Source: Agromyces bauzanensis
GTDB taxonomy: Bacteria > Actinomycetota > Actinomycetes > Actinomycetales > Microbacteriaceae
Assembly (NCBI RefSeq): GCF_014645655.1
Contig: NZ_BMMD01000007.1
Location: 97,532 to 161,531 of the forward strand
Direction: 5' to 3'
DNA length: 64,000 nt
Shown here: piece by piece, positions 10,229-19,541 of the stretch
How the letters are laid out: the number at the start of each line of letters is the position of its first letter
Position numbering within the stretch: position 1 is the first letter of the stretch
Made by a program: the position numbers and the translations under genes
Notes under the pieces: generated by a model
Databases searched by the model: none
Told to the model about the DNA's origin: nothing
Seen by the model: only the letters and a program-made list of their open reading frames with translations

Positions 10229-10840
10229 TCACGCGTGCGCCGTGCGCCGCGCGGCCAGCACGCGGAACCCCGTTGAGTTCGCGGCCCGCTCGACCTCGAG
10301 GTGCAGCTCGTCGCCGAGCCACCGCTGCAACGACTCGGCACCGAGATGCTTGGCCACCACGAGCCACGCCACGGCGTCGTCGTCGAGCCGTGGAAGCCAA
10401 TGCGAGAGCATGGCGTGCAGTTCCTGCTTGCCGACGCGGATCGGCGGATTCGACCAGATCGTGGCGAACCGGACATCGGGGGGAACATCGGCGGGCAGCA
10501 CGGCGTTGACATTGGTGATGCCGAGACGGGTGGAGTTGCGACGCACCAGGTCGAGGGCGCGTTCGTTGACATCGACGGCCCATACGGTGGCGTCAGGCGA
10601 CCGAATGGCCAGGCTCAGTGCGATGGGTCCCCAGCCGGCGCCGAGGTCGAGCAGGTGGCCCGACGAGGGGGGTTCGGGCACGGTGTCGAGCAGGACGCGA
10701 GTGCCCTGATCGAGGTGTTCGGGACTGAACACGCCGGCCGCCGTGACGAGCTCGACCTCTCGCCCGGCCAGGCGCAAGCGGATGGTGCGAGCGCCGGGAT
10801 CGCTGCGAGGCGACGACGAGAAGTAGTGGTCGGAGCTCAT
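10229..10840 (-). CDS. Class I SAM-dependent methyltransferase, RsmC/RlmG-like
   Basis: 203 residues of the 'small methyltransferase' family that contains 16S and 23S rRNA guanine-N2 methyltransferases RsmC and RlmG. The SAM site reads LLDLGAGWGPIALSLA, and the acidic loop reads WAVDVNERALDLVRRN. The catalytic loop is SNPPIRVG, the NPPF/I form used for N2-guanine. Convergent with dapF (15 nt between stops) and divergent from hflX (42 nt between starts). Its RNA target cannot be told from sequence. Confidence 0.85.
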   Translation of the reverse strand: MSSDHYFSSSPRSDPGARTIRLRLAGREVELVTAAGVFSPEHLDQGTRVLLDTVPEPPSSGHLLDLGAGWGPIALSLAIRSPDATVWAVDVNERALDLVRRNSTRLGITNVNAVLPADVPPDVRFATIWSNPPIRVGKQELHAMLSHWLPRLDDDAVAWLVVAKHLGAESLQRWLGDELHLEVERAANSTGFRVLAARRTAHA

Positions 10841-10869
10841 GTACGCAAGCTATCGCACGCGAAGAGAAG

Positions 10870-10875
10870 TAGGGT
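10870..10875 (+). promoter_or_regulatory. -10 element of hflX
   Basis: TAGGGT, 7 nt before ATG 10883, in the 42-nt divergent gap with the methyltransferase gene. Confidence 0.45.
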
Positions 10876-10882
10876 TGACACG

Positions 10883-12412
10883 ATGAACGAAGCCGAACAC
10901 CGCCCCGTCGACGACGCCGTCGCGCGGGTGCTGCGCAGCACCGAGTCCAAAGCGGGCGTCGCGCGGTTCGGAGCGACGGGCGCCGCCGCGATCCAGCAGC
11001 ACGAGTCGGATGCCGCAGGCACGGCCCCGGCCGACGGCGAACAGTACGATCGCGAGGAGCGTGCGGCGCTCCGACGCGTGCGCGGGCTCTCCACCGAGCT
11101 CGAGGATGTCACCGAGGTCGAGTACCGGCAGCTCCGCCTGGAGAACGTCGTGCTCATCGGCGTGTACGCGCAGGGTTCCCAAGAGGACGCCGAGAACTCG
11201 CTGCGCGAGCTCGCCGCCCTCGCCGAGACGGCGGGTGCACGCGTGCTCGACGGGCTCCTCCAGCGCCGGCCGCACCCCGACCCGAGCACGTACCTCGGCA
11301 GCGGCAAGGCGGAGGAGCTCCGGCACATCGTGGCGGCGCTCGGCGCCGACACCGTGGTGGCCGACACTGAGCTCGCGCCCAGCCAGCGGCGTGCCCTGGA
11401 AGACGTCGTGAAGGTCAAGGTCATCGACCGGACCGCGGTCATCCTCGATATCTTCAGCCAGCACGCGAAGAGCCGTGAGGGCAAGGCGCAGGTCGAGCTC
11501 GCGCAACTCGAGTACCTCCTCCCGCGCCTGCGCGGCTGGGGTGAGTCGATGTCCCGCCAGGCCGGTGGCCAGGTGGGTGGCGCGGGCGCCGGCATGGGCT
11601 CGCGTGGCCCAGGTGAGACCAAGATCGAGCTCGATCGCCGTCGCATCCACTCGCGCATGGCGAGGCTCCGCAAGCAGATCGCGGGTATGAAGCCCGCCCG
11701 CGAGGCCAAGCGCGCCAATCGGCGACGCAACGCCGTGCCGTCGGTCGCGATCGCCGGGTACACCAATGCCGGCAAGTCGAGCCTGCTGAACCGCATCACG
11801 GGTGCCGGCGTGCTGGTCGAGAACGCCCTGTTCGCGACCCTCGACGCGACCGTGCGACGCAACACCACCGAGGACGGCCGCGTCTACACGATCGCCGACA
11901 CGGTCGGCTTCGTGCGGAACCTCCCGCACCAGCTCGTCGAGGCGTTCCGCTCGACACTGGAAGAAGTGGCCGACGCCGACCTCATCGTGCACGTCGTCGA
12001 CGCGGCGCACCCCGACCCGGCCGGGCAGATCGCCACCGTGCGCGACGTCATCGGCGAGGTGGGGGCGCGCGACATCCCCGAACTCGTCGTCTTCAACAAG
12101 GCCGACCTGATCACCCCCGAGGAGCGCCTCGTGCTGCGCGGCCTCGAGCCGAACGCGGTCTTCGTCTCGGCGCGCACGGGGGCTGGTGTCCACGAGGTGC
12201 TCGACGCCATCGGGCGCATGCTGCCCGACCCGGCGGTCGAGATCGACCTGCTCGTGCCGTACGACCGCGGCGACATCGTGTCGACCCTCCACGAGACCGG
12301 TCGGGTGCTCTCGGTCGAGTACGTCGAGGACGGCACGCGCGTCCGGGCGCTCGCCTCGCCCGAGCGGGCAGCGCACCTGGCCGAGTTCACCGCGGCATCC
12401 GTGCCCGCGTAA
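10883..12412 (+). CDS. hflX: Ribosome-associated GTPase HflX
   Basis: GTPase that binds 50S/70S ribosomes and rescues stalled ones under stress. 509 residues from ATG 10883. The HflX nucleotide-binding domain (about 85-280) contains LIGVYAQG, the YLGSGKAEEL loop and the GGQVGGAGAGMGSRGPGETK segment. The G domain has G1 GYTNAGKSS, G3 DTVGF and G4 FNKAD. Actinobacterial HflX usually carries an extra N-terminal stretch like the one here (about 80 residues). Follows the usual dapF-hflX order. Confidence 0.96.
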   Translation: MNEAEHRPVDDAVARVLRSTESKAGVARFGATGAAAIQQHESDAAGTAPADGEQYDREERAALRRVRGLSTELEDVTEVEYRQLRLENVVLIGVYAQGSQEDAENSLRELAALAETAGARVLDGLLQRRPHPDPSTYLGSGKAEELRHIVAALGADTVVADTELAPSQRRALEDVVKVKVIDRTAVILDIFSQHAKSREGKAQVELAQLEYLLPRLRGWGESMSRQAGGQVGGAGAGMGSRGPGETKIELDRRRIHSRMARLRKQIAGMKPAREAKRANRRRNAVPSVAIAGYTNAGKSSLLNRITGAGVLVENALFATLDATVRRNTTEDGRVYTIADTVGFVRNLPHQLVEAFRSTLEEVADADLIVHVVDAAHPDPAGQIATVRDVIGEVGARDIPELVVFNKADLITPEERLVLRGLEPNAVFVSARTGAGVHEVLDAIGRMLPDPAVEIDLLVPYDRGDIVSTLHETGRVLSVEYVEDGTRVRALASPERAAHLAEFTAASVPA

Positions 12413-12430
12413 CATTCCGCGTCTCCCGGT

Positions 12431-12479
12431 GTCACACGAAGTCACACGCGTGACCGGGCCGTGGAAACTGCCGTATCGT
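12431..12479 (+). promoter_or_regulatory. Putative metF promoter with GTCACACG repeats
   Basis: GTCACACG occurs at 12431-12438 and 12441-12448, one helical turn apart. The second copy forms the inverted repeat GTCAC-ACGC-GTGAC (12441-12454). A TGACCG -35 candidate (12451-12456), a 17-nt spacer and TATCGT (12474-12479) make a promoter whose -35 overlaps that palindrome. A methionine-type repressor is the natural guess; its identity is unknown. Confidence 0.5.
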
Positions 12480-12485
12480 TGCACC

Positions 12486-12636
12486 TGATCGTGGCGAGCG
12501 GCCGGATGCCGCCCGCCTGGAGCGACCGCCGAGCCCGGCACCCGCCCGCGAGACCCACCCGCCGTGACGGCTGGACGGGACGCGGCGTGTGCCGCGTGTC
12601 CGACCTCCCGGTGCGGCATCCGCCACCAGGAGCACC
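12486..12636 (+). promoter_or_regulatory. Possible structured metF leader
   Basis: The expected leader is about 150 nt. GTGGC (12491-12495) plus GGATGCCGC (12504-12512) can pair with GCGGCATCCGCCAC (12613-12626), which ends 1 nt before the AGGAG ribosome binding site. Such a closing stem around about 100 nt resembles riboswitch architecture. I could not match it to SAM-I, SAM-IV, SAH or cobalamin consensus cores. GGATGCCGC and its complement are common in this genome, so the pairing could be chance. Confidence 0.35.
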
Positions 12637-13623
12637 ATGACAGGAACCGCGCCAGACGGCGGCGACTGTCGGCCGCGGCCGCCGATCTCGTTCGAGCTGT
12701 TCCCGCCTCGGACGGATGCCGCGGCGCTCGCGCTGGGCAGAACCATCGACCGGCTCGCCGACGTGGACCCATCGTTCATGTCGGTCACGTTCGGCGCGGG
12801 GGGATCCTCGCGCGACCGTTCGCTGACCCTGCTGCGCCATGTGCTCGAGCACACCCGGGTCGAGCCGATGGCGCACCTGACGTGCGTCGGCTCGAGCCAC
12901 GCCGAGGCCAATCGCCTCGTGCGCGAGTTCCTCGACGCCGGGATCACGAGCTTCCTCGCGCTGCGCGGCGACCCCCCGGCCGGCGCCGACCCCGAGGCGG
13001 GCCTCGGCGACCTGCGGAGCGCCGCCGAGCTCGTGCAGCTCATCCACCGCGTGCAGGAGGAACGCGAGCCGTTCGGTCAGGCGGGCATCCCCGGCATCCC
13101 GGGCGCCACGAGCATCCGCGAACGGCCACGGCCCGAGCGCGTCGCCGTGGCGGCGTTTCCGACCGGGCACCCGCGTTCCCGCGACGCCCAGCAGGACATC
13201 GACACGCTGCTCGCCAAGGAGGTCGCCGGGGCGAATCTCGCCATCACCCAGCTGTTCTGGGACGCCGACGACTACCTCGGCTTCGTCGCGCGTGCCCGTT
13301 CGGGCGGCGTGACCATGCCGATCCTGCCCGGCATCATGCCGGTCACCACGCCCGCCCGCCTCGCACGGCTCGCTGAGCTCACCGGCGTTCCGGCGCCGGG
13401 CGGGCTCGCCGCCTCGCTCGCGGCCGATCCCGACCCCGACCGGCAGTTCGCCATCGGCGTCGAGCACGCCGCACGCCTCACCGACGACGTGCTCGACGGC
13501 GGCGCTCCGGGACTGCACCTCTACACCTTCAACCGCCATGAGGCCGTACTCGCCGTGCTCGACCGGCTCGGCCTCCGCACCCGCGCGTACGCGGGCACCG
13601 AGAGGAACTCGAGAACACCATGA
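12637..13623 (+). CDS. metF: Methylenetetrahydrofolate reductase
   Basis: Reduces 5,10-methylene-THF to 5-methyl-THF, the methyl donor for MetE just downstream. 328 residues from ATG 12637, which has AGGAG 4 nt upstream; the longer frame from 12589 lacks support. Family motifs: [10 protein letters not shown] at the N terminus, [13 protein letters not shown], the FLALRGDPP flavin-site loop, [10 protein letters not shown] and PGIMPVT. The stop overlaps the metE start as ATGA, so translation is probably coupled. Confidence 0.95.
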   Translation: MTGTAPDGGDCRPRPPISFELFPPRTDAAALALGRTIDRLADVDPSFMSVTFGAGGSSRDRSLTLLRHVLEHTRVEPMAHLTCVGSSHAEANRLVREFLDAGITSFLALRGDPPAGADPEAGLGDLRSAAELVQLIHRVQEEREPFGQAGIPGIPGATSIRERPRPERVAVAAFPTGHPRSRDAQQDIDTLLAKEVAGANLAITQLFWDADDYLGFVARARSGGVTMPILPGIMPVTTPARLARLAELTGVPAPGGLAASLAADPDPDRQFAIGVEHAARLTDDVLDGGAPGLHLYTFNRHEAVLAVLDRLGLRTRAYAGTERNSRTP

Positions 13624-15965
13624 ACGCACCCGCCTTCCCCACCGGAACCATCCTCGGCTACCCACGCATCGGGCGTCGCCGCGAGCTCAAGCACGCCGTC
13701 GAGGCGTTCTGGGCCGGCCGCATCGACGCCGCCGAGCTCGAGGCCCGCGCCGCCGAGCTCCGTGCGGCGACCCGCGAACGCCTCGTCGTGCTCGGACTCG
13801 GCCGCGACGACTCGTCGATTCCCGAGTCGTTCTCCTCCTACGACCAGGTGCTCGACGCCGCCCTCACCGTCGGCGCGGTGCCCGAGCGGTTCCGTCGGCT
13901 GCAGGACGAGCACGGCGCGGTCGACCTCGCGGGCACCTTCACCATCGCACGCGGCGAGGGTGACGACGCCCCGCTCGAGATGACGAAGTGGTTCGACACG
14001 AACTACCACTACCTCGTGCCCGAGATCGGTCCCGACACCCCGTTCACCCTGCACGCCGAACGCCTCCTCGCCGAGTTCGCCGAGGCGAAGGCGGCCGGCT
14101 ACCTCACCCGCCCGGTCATCGTCGGGCCGGTCACGTTCCTGTTGTTGTCGAAGGCCGCAGACGGCGCTCCCGCGGGCTTCCGGCCACTCGATCGCCTCGA
14201 CGACCTCGTTCCGGTCTACGTCGCGCTCCTCGCCGAGCTGTGTACCGCGGGCGTCGAGTGGGTACAGCTCGACGAGCCTGGGCTCGTGAGCGAGAGCATC
14301 GACGAGCCGCGCGAGCGCATCCTCGAGGCAATCGGCGTCGCCTACGACCTGCTCGGCGCGGCCGACCACCGCCCATCGGTGTTCGTCGCGTCGCCGTACG
14401 GCGGCCTCGACGACGCCCTGCCGGCCCTCGCGGCGACCCCGGTCGAGGCGATCGGCCTCGACCTCGTGCGCGGCGACCTCCCCCAGCACCTCGATCCCGC
14501 GACCGCCGAGTCGCTCGCCGCGAAGACGCTCGTCGCGGGCGTGATCGACGGGCACAACATCTGGCGCGGCGACCTCGCGCACGCGTTCGACCGGATCGAG
14601 GCGCTGCGCTCGCTCTCGGGCGACGTGTCAGTGTCGACGTCGACGTCGCTCCTGCACGTGCCGCACGACGTCGCCGACGAGCGCGAGCTCGACGGGCGCC
14701 TCGTGAGCTGGCTTGCGTTCGCCGACCAGAAGGTCGCGCAGGTCGCGACGCTCGAGCGCGGTCTCGTCGCCGGACGGGAGACGATCCAGCACGAGCTCGA
14801 CGCGGCATCCGCTGCCCTCGCCGATCGCGCCGGTGCGCCCGGCGTGCGGGTGGCGGGCGTGCGCGACCGCCTCGCCGCCCTCGCCGACCGCGACTTCACC
14901 CGGGCGGCCTACGACGAGCGCGTCGCGGCACAGGCGACGCTCGAGCTGCCCGAGCTGCCGACGACGACGATCGGCTCGTTCCCGCAGACCGGGGAGATCC
15001 GCCGCGCCCGCGCCCGACTCCTCAAGGGCGAGCTGACGGATGCCGCGTATCGCGAGCTCATGCACGAGGAGATCGCCCGGGTCATCCGCCTGCAGGAGGA
15101 CCTCGGCCTCGACGTGCTCGTGCACGGCGAGCCCGAGCGCAACGACATGGTGCAGTACTTCGCCGAACTGCTCGACGGCTTCGCCGTGACGCAGCACGGC
15201 TGGGTGCAGTCGTACGGCTCGCGCTGCACGCGCCCGTCGATCCTCTGGGGGGACGTCTCGCGGCCTGCGCCGATGACCGTGGACTGGTCGACGTACGCCC
15301 AGTCGCTCACCGACAAGCCGGTCAAGGGCATGCTCACCGGGCCGGTGACCATCCTCGCGTGGTCGTTCGTGCGCGATGACCAGCCGCTCGGCGACACCGC
15401 CCGTCAGGTGGCGCTCGCCCTCCGCGACGAGATCGCCGACCTCGAGGCCGCCGGCATCCGCATCATCCAGGTCGACGAGCCGGCGCTGCGGGAGCTGCTG
15501 CCCCTGAAGCGCGCCGACCAGCCCGCCTACCTCGACTGGTCGGTCGACTCGTTCCGCCTCGCGACAGGCGGTGCCGCGCCGGCCACGCAGGTGCACACGC
15601 ACCTCTGCTATTCGGAGTTCGGCGCTGTCATCGACGCGATCCGCAACCTCGACGCCGACGTCACGTCGATCGAGGCTGCGCGCAGCCGAATGGAGGTGGT
15701 CGACGACCTCGCGACGAGCGGGTTCGACCACGGCATCGGCCCTGGCGTCTACGACATCCACTCGCCGCGGGTGCCGAGCGCCGCCGAGGTGCAGGCGCTC
15801 CTCGAGCGCGCCGTCGCCGAGATCCCCGCCTCACGGCTGTGGGTCAACCCCGACTGCGGCCTGAAGACGCGCGGCTACGACGAGACGGTGGCGTCGCTCG
15901 GGAACATCATCGAGGCGACGCGTGCGGTGCGGGCCACCCTCCGGGAGCCGGTGCCGGTCGACTGA
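13620..15965 (+). CDS. metE: Cobalamin-independent methionine synthase
   Basis: 5-methyltetrahydropteroyltriglutamate-homocysteine methyltransferase, 781 residues, full length with both (beta-alpha)8 barrels. The N-terminal half begins [18 protein letters not shown]. The C-terminal catalytic barrel carries [31 protein letters not shown], and the zinc ligands in HTHLCYSEF and [10 protein letters not shown]. It gets methyl-THF from MetF, made from the same message. Confidence 0.97.
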   Translation: MNAPAFPTGTILGYPRIGRRRELKHAVEAFWAGRIDAAELEARAAELRAATRERLVVLGLGRDDSSIPESFSSYDQVLDAALTVGAVPERFRRLQDEHGAVDLAGTFTIARGEGDDAPLEMTKWFDTNYHYLVPEIGPDTPFTLHAERLLAEFAEAKAAGYLTRPVIVGPVTFLLLSKAADGAPAGFRPLDRLDDLVPVYVALLAELCTAGVEWVQLDEPGLVSESIDEPRERILEAIGVAYDLLGAADHRPSVFVASPYGGLDDALPALAATPVEAIGLDLVRGDLPQHLDPATAESLAAKTLVAGVIDGHNIWRGDLAHAFDRIEALRSLSGDVSVSTSTSLLHVPHDVADERELDGRLVSWLAFADQKVAQVATLERGLVAGRETIQHELDAASAALADRAGAPGVRVAGVRDRLAALADRDFTRAAYDERVAAQATLELPELPTTTIGSFPQTGEIRRARARLLKGELTDAAYRELMHEEIARVIRLQEDLGLDVLVHGEPERNDMVQYFAELLDGFAVTQHGWVQSYGSRCTRPSILWGDVSRPAPMTVDWSTYAQSLTDKPVKGMLTGPVTILAWSFVRDDQPLGDTARQVALALRDEIADLEAAGIRIIQVDEPALRELLPLKRADQPAYLDWSVDSFRLATGGAAPATQVHTHLCYSEFGAVIDAIRNLDADVTSIEAARSRMEVVDDLATSGFDHGIGPGVYDIHSPRVPSAAEVQALLERAVAEIPASRLWVNPDCGLKTRGYDETVASLGNIIEATRAVRATLREPVPVD

Positions 15966-15992
15966 CCCGAGGCGCTGCGGGCGGCCAGGTCT

Positions 15993-16056
15993 CATGTTTC
16001 CGTTCCCGCGTCATGTTCCCCGCGCAGCGGGAACGTGACGCGGGAACGGAGACATG
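15993..16056 (+). terminator. Long stem-loop after metE
   Basis: The 28-nt arms 15993-16020 and 16029-16056 pair along their full length; the only two non-Watson-Crick positions are T/G, which pair as G-U in RNA. The loop is 8 nt. It is likely the metFE terminator, though there is no T-run. The arms contain GTTCCCGCGTC, so it may also belong to a dispersed palindrome family. The rest of 15966-16198 shows no gene. Confidence 0.65.
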
Positions 16057-16185
16057 GGCGGGTCGGATGCCGCGGCGACGTGGCATCCGACCGCCTCGCT
16101 GCTCGGCGGTGGACCGCCGATGCCACACCGTCGCCGTGAATGCAGCCCCGCCCGCCGCATCAGGCGATCGTTCAGGGAGGTGACG

Positions 16186-16191
16186 TAACGT
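16186..16191 (+). promoter_or_regulatory. -10 element of the alpha/beta hydrolase gene
   Basis: TAACGT, 7 nt before ATG 16199. The AGGGAGGTG further up is too far from the ATG to serve as its ribosome binding site. Confidence 0.4.
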
Positions 16192-16198
16192 CGTCTAC

Positions 16199-16963
16199 AT
16201 GCGACTCGCGGTACACGAATCGGGTGGGGGCACCAAGACGGCCATCCTCATCCACGGCATCATGTCGGACTCGCGTGCGTGGCACCGGGTCACGCGCGAG
16301 CTCGAATCGCACGGATTCCGGGTGCTCGCCGTCGACCTGGCCGGACACGGGCGCAGCCCGCGGGCGCGGAACTATTCGCCGGGGGCGTGGGCCGACGATG
16401 TCGTCGAGACCCTCGAGCCCCTGCTCGACGGCCCGCCCGAGGTGGTCATGGGGCACTCGCTCGGCGGACTCGTCGCGAGCCTCGTGGCCGATCGCCTGGC
16501 ACCCCGCGCCGCGATCTACATCGACCCCGCGTTCTCGTTCCCGTCGGGCATCCGAGGCTTCGCGTTCAAGCTGTTCTTCGCGATCGCGCCGCGACCGAAG
16601 CGCTCGGCACTCGTACGGATGAACCCCAAGTGGAGCGCCGCGGACGTCGACATCGAGCTCGCGACCCTCCGTGACTGGGACAAGCGCACGATCCTCGGAT
16701 TCTCCGATACCCGCCACCTCGTGCCGCCGGCTCGCCTCGTGGCGCCGAGCCTCGTCGTGCTCGCTGAGAAGAGCCTGCTCATCACCGAGCGGGTCGCGGG
16801 GCAGCTGCGCCGCAGGGGCATGACGGTGGCGACCGTCCCGGGCACCGGCCACACGGTGTTCCGCGATGACCACGCCGGATTCATGGACGCCGTGTGCGGT
16901 TGGCTGTGCGACCACGTGCGCCTGGCGGAGCCCCTGCCGGCCCGGATCGCAGTGGCCGCGTAG
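16199..16963 (+). CDS. Alpha/beta-fold hydrolase
   Basis: 254 residues, cytoplasmic, no signal peptide. The oxyanion region is ILIHGIMSDSRAW. The nucleophile is Ser87 in MGHSLGG, and the catalytic His is in PGTGHTVFRDDH. At the usual place of the acid residue the sequence reads VVLAEKSLLI, so Glu may replace Asp, or the acid lies elsewhere. The substrate cannot be predicted. Convergent with lexA (54-nt gap). Confidence 0.8.
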   Translation: MRLAVHESGGGTKTAILIHGIMSDSRAWHRVTRELESHGFRVLAVDLAGHGRSPRARNYSPGAWADDVVETLEPLLDGPPEVVMGHSLGGLVASLVADRLAPRAAIYIDPAFSFPSGIRGFAFKLFFAIAPRPKRSALVRMNPKWSAADVDIELATLRDWDKRTILGFSDTRHLVPPARLVAPSLVVLAEKSLLITERVAGQLRRRGMTVATVPGTGHTVFRDDHAGFMDAVCGWLCDHVRLAEPLPARIAVAA

Positions 16964-17017
16964 CGACGTCGCATCGGGCCCCGTGAGGCGGGTGCCAGGT
17001 CGGCGGCTGGACGTGCC

Positions 17018-17716
17018 TCAGACGGCGCGGAGCACGGCGACGACCTTGCCGAGCACCTCTGACCGGTCGCCCAGGATCGGCTCGAACGCCGAATTGCGGG
17101 GGAGCAGCCAGGTGTGCCCGTCGCGCTGGCGGAAGACCTTGACCGTCGCCTCGCCGTCGAGCATGGCCGCGACGATCTCGCCGTTCTCCGCGGTGCGCTG
17201 CGACCGCACGACGACCCAGTCGCCGTCGCAGATCGCGGCGTCGATCATCGAGTCGCCGACGACCTTGAGGATGAACAGCTCGCCCTTGCCGACGAGCTGG
17301 CGGGGAAGCGGGAAGACCTCGTCGATCTGCTGCTCGGCCGTGATCGGGATGCCCGCCGCGATGCGCCCGACAAGCGGCACCATGGCCGCGTCGCCCACCG
17401 GAGCGGGGCCGCCCTCTCCCGAGGCCGCCGACCGGTCGGAGGTGTCGGGAAGCTCGATGAGCACCTCGAGCGCGCGTGGTCGGTTCGGGTCGCGACGAAG
17501 GTATCCCGCGAGCTCCAGCTGGTTGAGCTGGTGGGTCACGCTCGAGAGCGAGGAGAGGCCGACGGCGTCGCCGATCTCGCGCATGCTCGGCGGGTAGCCG
17601 CGCGAGGAGACGGAACGCTGGATCACCTCGAGGATCGCGACCTGCTTGGCGCTGAGGTTCTTCCGGCGTCGCTGCCGGCCGGTCTCGCGCGCATCGTCGA
17701 TGTCGGTGCTCAACAT
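17018..17716 (-). CDS. lexA: SOS repressor LexA
   Basis: Represses DNA-damage genes and cleaves itself when RecA filaments form. 232 residues from ATG at 17716. N-terminal winged helix: [36 protein letters not shown], then [14 protein letters not shown]. The Ala-Gly cleavage site is in GRIAAGIPI. The catalytic Ser is in [11 protein letters not shown] and the Lys in DGEATVKVF. An upstream in-frame extension to 18388 is an artefact. Divergent from the LysM gene, with boxes for itself in between. Confidence 0.97.
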   Translation of the reverse strand: MLSTDIDDARETGRQRRRKNLSAKQVAILEVIQRSVSSRGYPPSMREIGDAVGLSSLSSVTHQLNQLELAGYLRRDPNRPRALEVLIELPDTSDRSAASGEGGPAPVGDAAMVPLVGRIAAGIPITAEQQIDEVFPLPRQLVGKGELFILKVVGDSMIDAAICDGDWVVVRSQRTAENGEIVAAMLDGEATVKVFRQRDGHTWLLPRNSAFEPILGDRSEVLGKVVAVLRAV

Positions 17717-17757
17717 CTCCGCCCTTCGTTGCGGTCGCACGCGACCGGATGTCAGTG

Positions 17758-17795
17758 GTGTCTGTTCGACTGTCGGGTGTCTGTTCGACTGTCGT
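17758..17795. repeat. 19-bp tandem direct repeat in the lexA leader
   Basis: GTGTCTGTTCGACTGTCG followed by G or T, in two adjacent copies (17758-17776 and 17777-17795). Each holds a GTTCGA half-site of the LexA box, so these may be weak extra LexA contacts. Confidence 0.6.
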
Positions 17796-17807
17796 CGGAC
17801 ATTCGAA

Positions 17808-17849
17808 ACTGTATCCGGCTGCGGCCGGTGCGGCAAACATTCGTTCGAG
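17808..17849 (-). promoter_or_regulatory. lexA promoter and SOS box
   Basis: On the minus strand TTGCCG (17836-17831), a 17-nt spacer and TACAGT (17813-17808) form a good promoter. The box at 17834-17849 matches 14 of 16 positions of TCGAAC-N4-GTTCGA and overlaps the -35, fitting LexA autorepression. Confidence 0.7.
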
Positions 17850-17890
17850 TGTGTCGCGGAATCCGTGGCGCGAATCGTCGGATGCGAGGC

Positions 17891-17922
17891 TTGCGAGTTC
17901 GAACAGTCGAAGATATATTCGG
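17891..17922 (+). promoter_or_regulatory. Promoter of the LysM gene with a degenerate SOS-like box
   Basis: TTGCGA (17891-17896), 17 nt, TATATT (17914-17919). The stretch TCGAAG-ATAT-ATTCGG (17907-17922) matches 13 of 16 positions of the LexA box and covers the -10; the palindrome GTTCGAAC lies in the spacer. Confidence 0.55.
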
Positions 17923-17986
17923 AACAGAGTTTCGCATCCGGTCCTCCCGGCCGAGGACCGGATGCGGCTCCCATCGGAGGTGTGAC

Positions 17987-18385
17987 ATGAGCGCAGCGAT
18001 CGTTCCCAACGGGTTCGCCACGTCCGGTCGGTCGCGACCCGCCGACGTGGCGGCGTCGTCTCCGACGCCCGCCCCGACCCGGCTCCGGCTCACTCGCCGC
18101 GGGCGCATCGTGTTCACGGCGCTCGGCTCGTTGCCCTTCGTGGTCTGGGCAGTCGTCACGATCCTGGGCTCGGGCGGTGCCGCAGCCGACATCGGTGCGC
18201 TGGTCGGGGCGCGCACGTTCGAGTACGTCACCGTGCACCAGGGAGACTCGCTCTGGGCCATCGCCGAGTCGATCGCGCCGCAGGGCGACCCGCGTGTGGT
18301 GATCGACGAGATCATGCGGCTCAACGGCCTCGACGAAGCGACGCTCGAGCCCGGCCAGCGCCTCGCCCTGCCGGTCGTCCCGTGA
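17987..18385 (+). CDS. LysM protein divergent from lexA, cell-division-suppressor-like
   Basis: 132 residues. A cytoplasmic N terminus (about 45) is followed by one membrane helix ([19 protein letters not shown]) and an extracellular LysM domain (about 82-131: [18 protein letters not shown] then [11 protein letters not shown]) that would bind peptidoglycan. Small membrane-LysM proteins divergent from lexA, such as Bacillus YneA and mycobacterial ChiZ/Rv2719c, halt division during SOS. Position, topology and the LexA-like box fit that role; the role itself is inferred. The start has no strong ribosome binding site. Confidence 0.8.
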   Translation: MSAAIVPNGFATSGRSRPADVAASSPTPAPTRLRLTRRGRIVFTALGSLPFVVWAVVTILGSGGAAADIGALVGARTFEYVTVHQGDSLWAIAESIAPQGDPRVVIDEIMRLNGLDEATLEPGQRLALPVVP

Positions 18386-18419
18386 CACCGCACGGGCGGG
18401 GCGATCTCGCGCGCGTGGC

Positions 18420-18425
18420 TAGCAT
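18420..18425 (+). promoter_or_regulatory. -10 element of hisC
   Basis: TAGCAT, 6 nt before the GTG start at 18432. Confidence 0.45.
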
Positions 18426-18431
18426 GGTCTG

Positions 18432-19532
18432 GTGACGAGCCTCGACGACCTTCCCATCCGTGATGACCTGCGCGGTCGCACGCCGTACGGCGCCCCGCAG
18501 AAGTCCGTCCCCGTCGCACTGAACGTCAACGAGAACACGCATCCGATCCCCGAGGATGTCGCGCACGACATCGTCGCCCGCGTCGCCGCAGCGATCCTCA
18601 GCCTCAACCGCTATCCCGACCGCGAGTTCACCGAACTCCGCGAAGCGCTGGCGGAGTACCTCGGTCACGGCCTCGACTCCGACCGCATCTGGGCCGCGAA
18701 CGGTTCGAACGAGGTGCTGCAGCACCTCCTGCAGGCCTTCGGCGGGCCTGGACGCACCGCCCTCGGATTCGCGCCCACCTACTCGATGTACGGGCTCCTG
18801 GCGTCGGGCACCGGCACCGAATGGGTCACTTCCGGGCGCGACGCCGACTACGAACTCGGCGCCGACACCGCGGTGGCCGCGATCCGCGAGCACGACCCCG
18901 ACCTCGTGCTGCTGTGCGCGCCGAACAACCCAACGGGCACGCCGGTCTCCCTCGACACCATCACCGCGGTCGCCGACGCCGCGCGCGGCATCGTCGTCGT
19001 CGACGAGGCATACGTCGAATTCGCCGATCCCGGCACGCCCAGTGCGCTGACGCTCCTCGAGGGGCGGCCGCGCCTGGTCGTCTCCCGCACCATGAGCAAG
19101 GCCTTCGCGTTCGCGGGCGCCCGGGTCGGATACCTCGCGGCCGATCCCGCAGTGATCGACGCGTTGCGCCTGGTGCGGCTGCCGTACCATCTCTCCGCGC
19201 TCACCCAGGCGGCGGCCCTGGGCGCGCTCGCGCACGCCGACGAGATGCTCGCGATGGTCGACGAGATCCGTTCGCAGCGCGACCGCATCTCGACGGAGCT
19301 GGCGGGAATTGGCTTCCGCCCGTACCGGAGCGGCGCGAATTTCGTGCTCTTCGGCGGGGTCGACGACCCGCACGCGGTGTTCGAGGCGCTCCTCGCACGA
19401 GGCATCCTGATCCGCGAGATCGGGTTGCCGGGCAGCCTCCGCGTGACGGCGGGAACCGAGGCGGAGACGACCGCGTTCCTCGAGGCGATCGCCGTGTTCG
19501 CCCCGGCGAACGCCGCGCGACGTGGCGAATAG
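18432..19532 (+). CDS. hisC: Histidinol-phosphate aminotransferase
   Basis: PLP enzyme converting imidazole acetol phosphate to histidinol phosphate. 366 residues, GTG start. Visible: [11 protein letters not shown] at the N terminus, [38 protein letters not shown], and the PLP lysine Lys223 in [17 protein letters not shown]. First gene of hisC-hisB-hisH-priA. No hisD is present just upstream; it must lie elsewhere. Confidence 0.95.
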   Translation: MTSLDDLPIRDDLRGRTPYGAPQKSVPVALNVNENTHPIPEDVAHDIVARVAAAILSLNRYPDREFTELREALAEYLGHGLDSDRIWAANGSNEVLQHLLQAFGGPGRTALGFAPTYSMYGLLASGTGTEWVTSGRDADYELGADTAVAAIREHDPDLVLLCAPNNPTGTPVSLDTITAVADAARGIVVVDEAYVEFADPGTPSALTLLEGRPRLVVSRTMSKAFAFAGARVGYLAADPAVIDALRLVRLPYHLSALTQAAALGALAHADEMLAMVDEIRSQRDRISTELAGIGFRPYRSGANFVLFGGVDDPHAVFEALLARGILIREIGLPGSLRVTAGTEAETTAFLEAIAVFAPANAARRGE

Positions 19533-19535
19533 GAT
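19530..19535 (+). promoter_or_regulatory. -10 element of hisB
   Basis: TAGGAT built on the hisC stop codon, 6 nt before the hisB ATG; an internal promoter of the his operon. Confidence 0.45.
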
Positions 19536-19541
19536 GGACGC

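Noticed and set aside
10301..10882. Upstream extension of hflX to 10301
   Set aside because: It is antisense to the methyltransferase gene; the -10 element and the family start support ATG 10883.
12486..12636. Known SAM, SAH or cobalamin riboswitch before metF
   Set aside because: No conserved core of these classes could be matched by eye; kept only as an undefined structured leader.
12413..12636. tRNA gene in one of the larger gaps
   Set aside because: No cloverleaf or GGTTCGAATCC-type T-loop was found here or in the other intergenic gaps.
17018..18388. 456-residue LexA with a long N-terminal extension
   Set aside because: The extension is antisense to the LysM gene and crosses the promoters; the conserved LexA start is ATG 17716.
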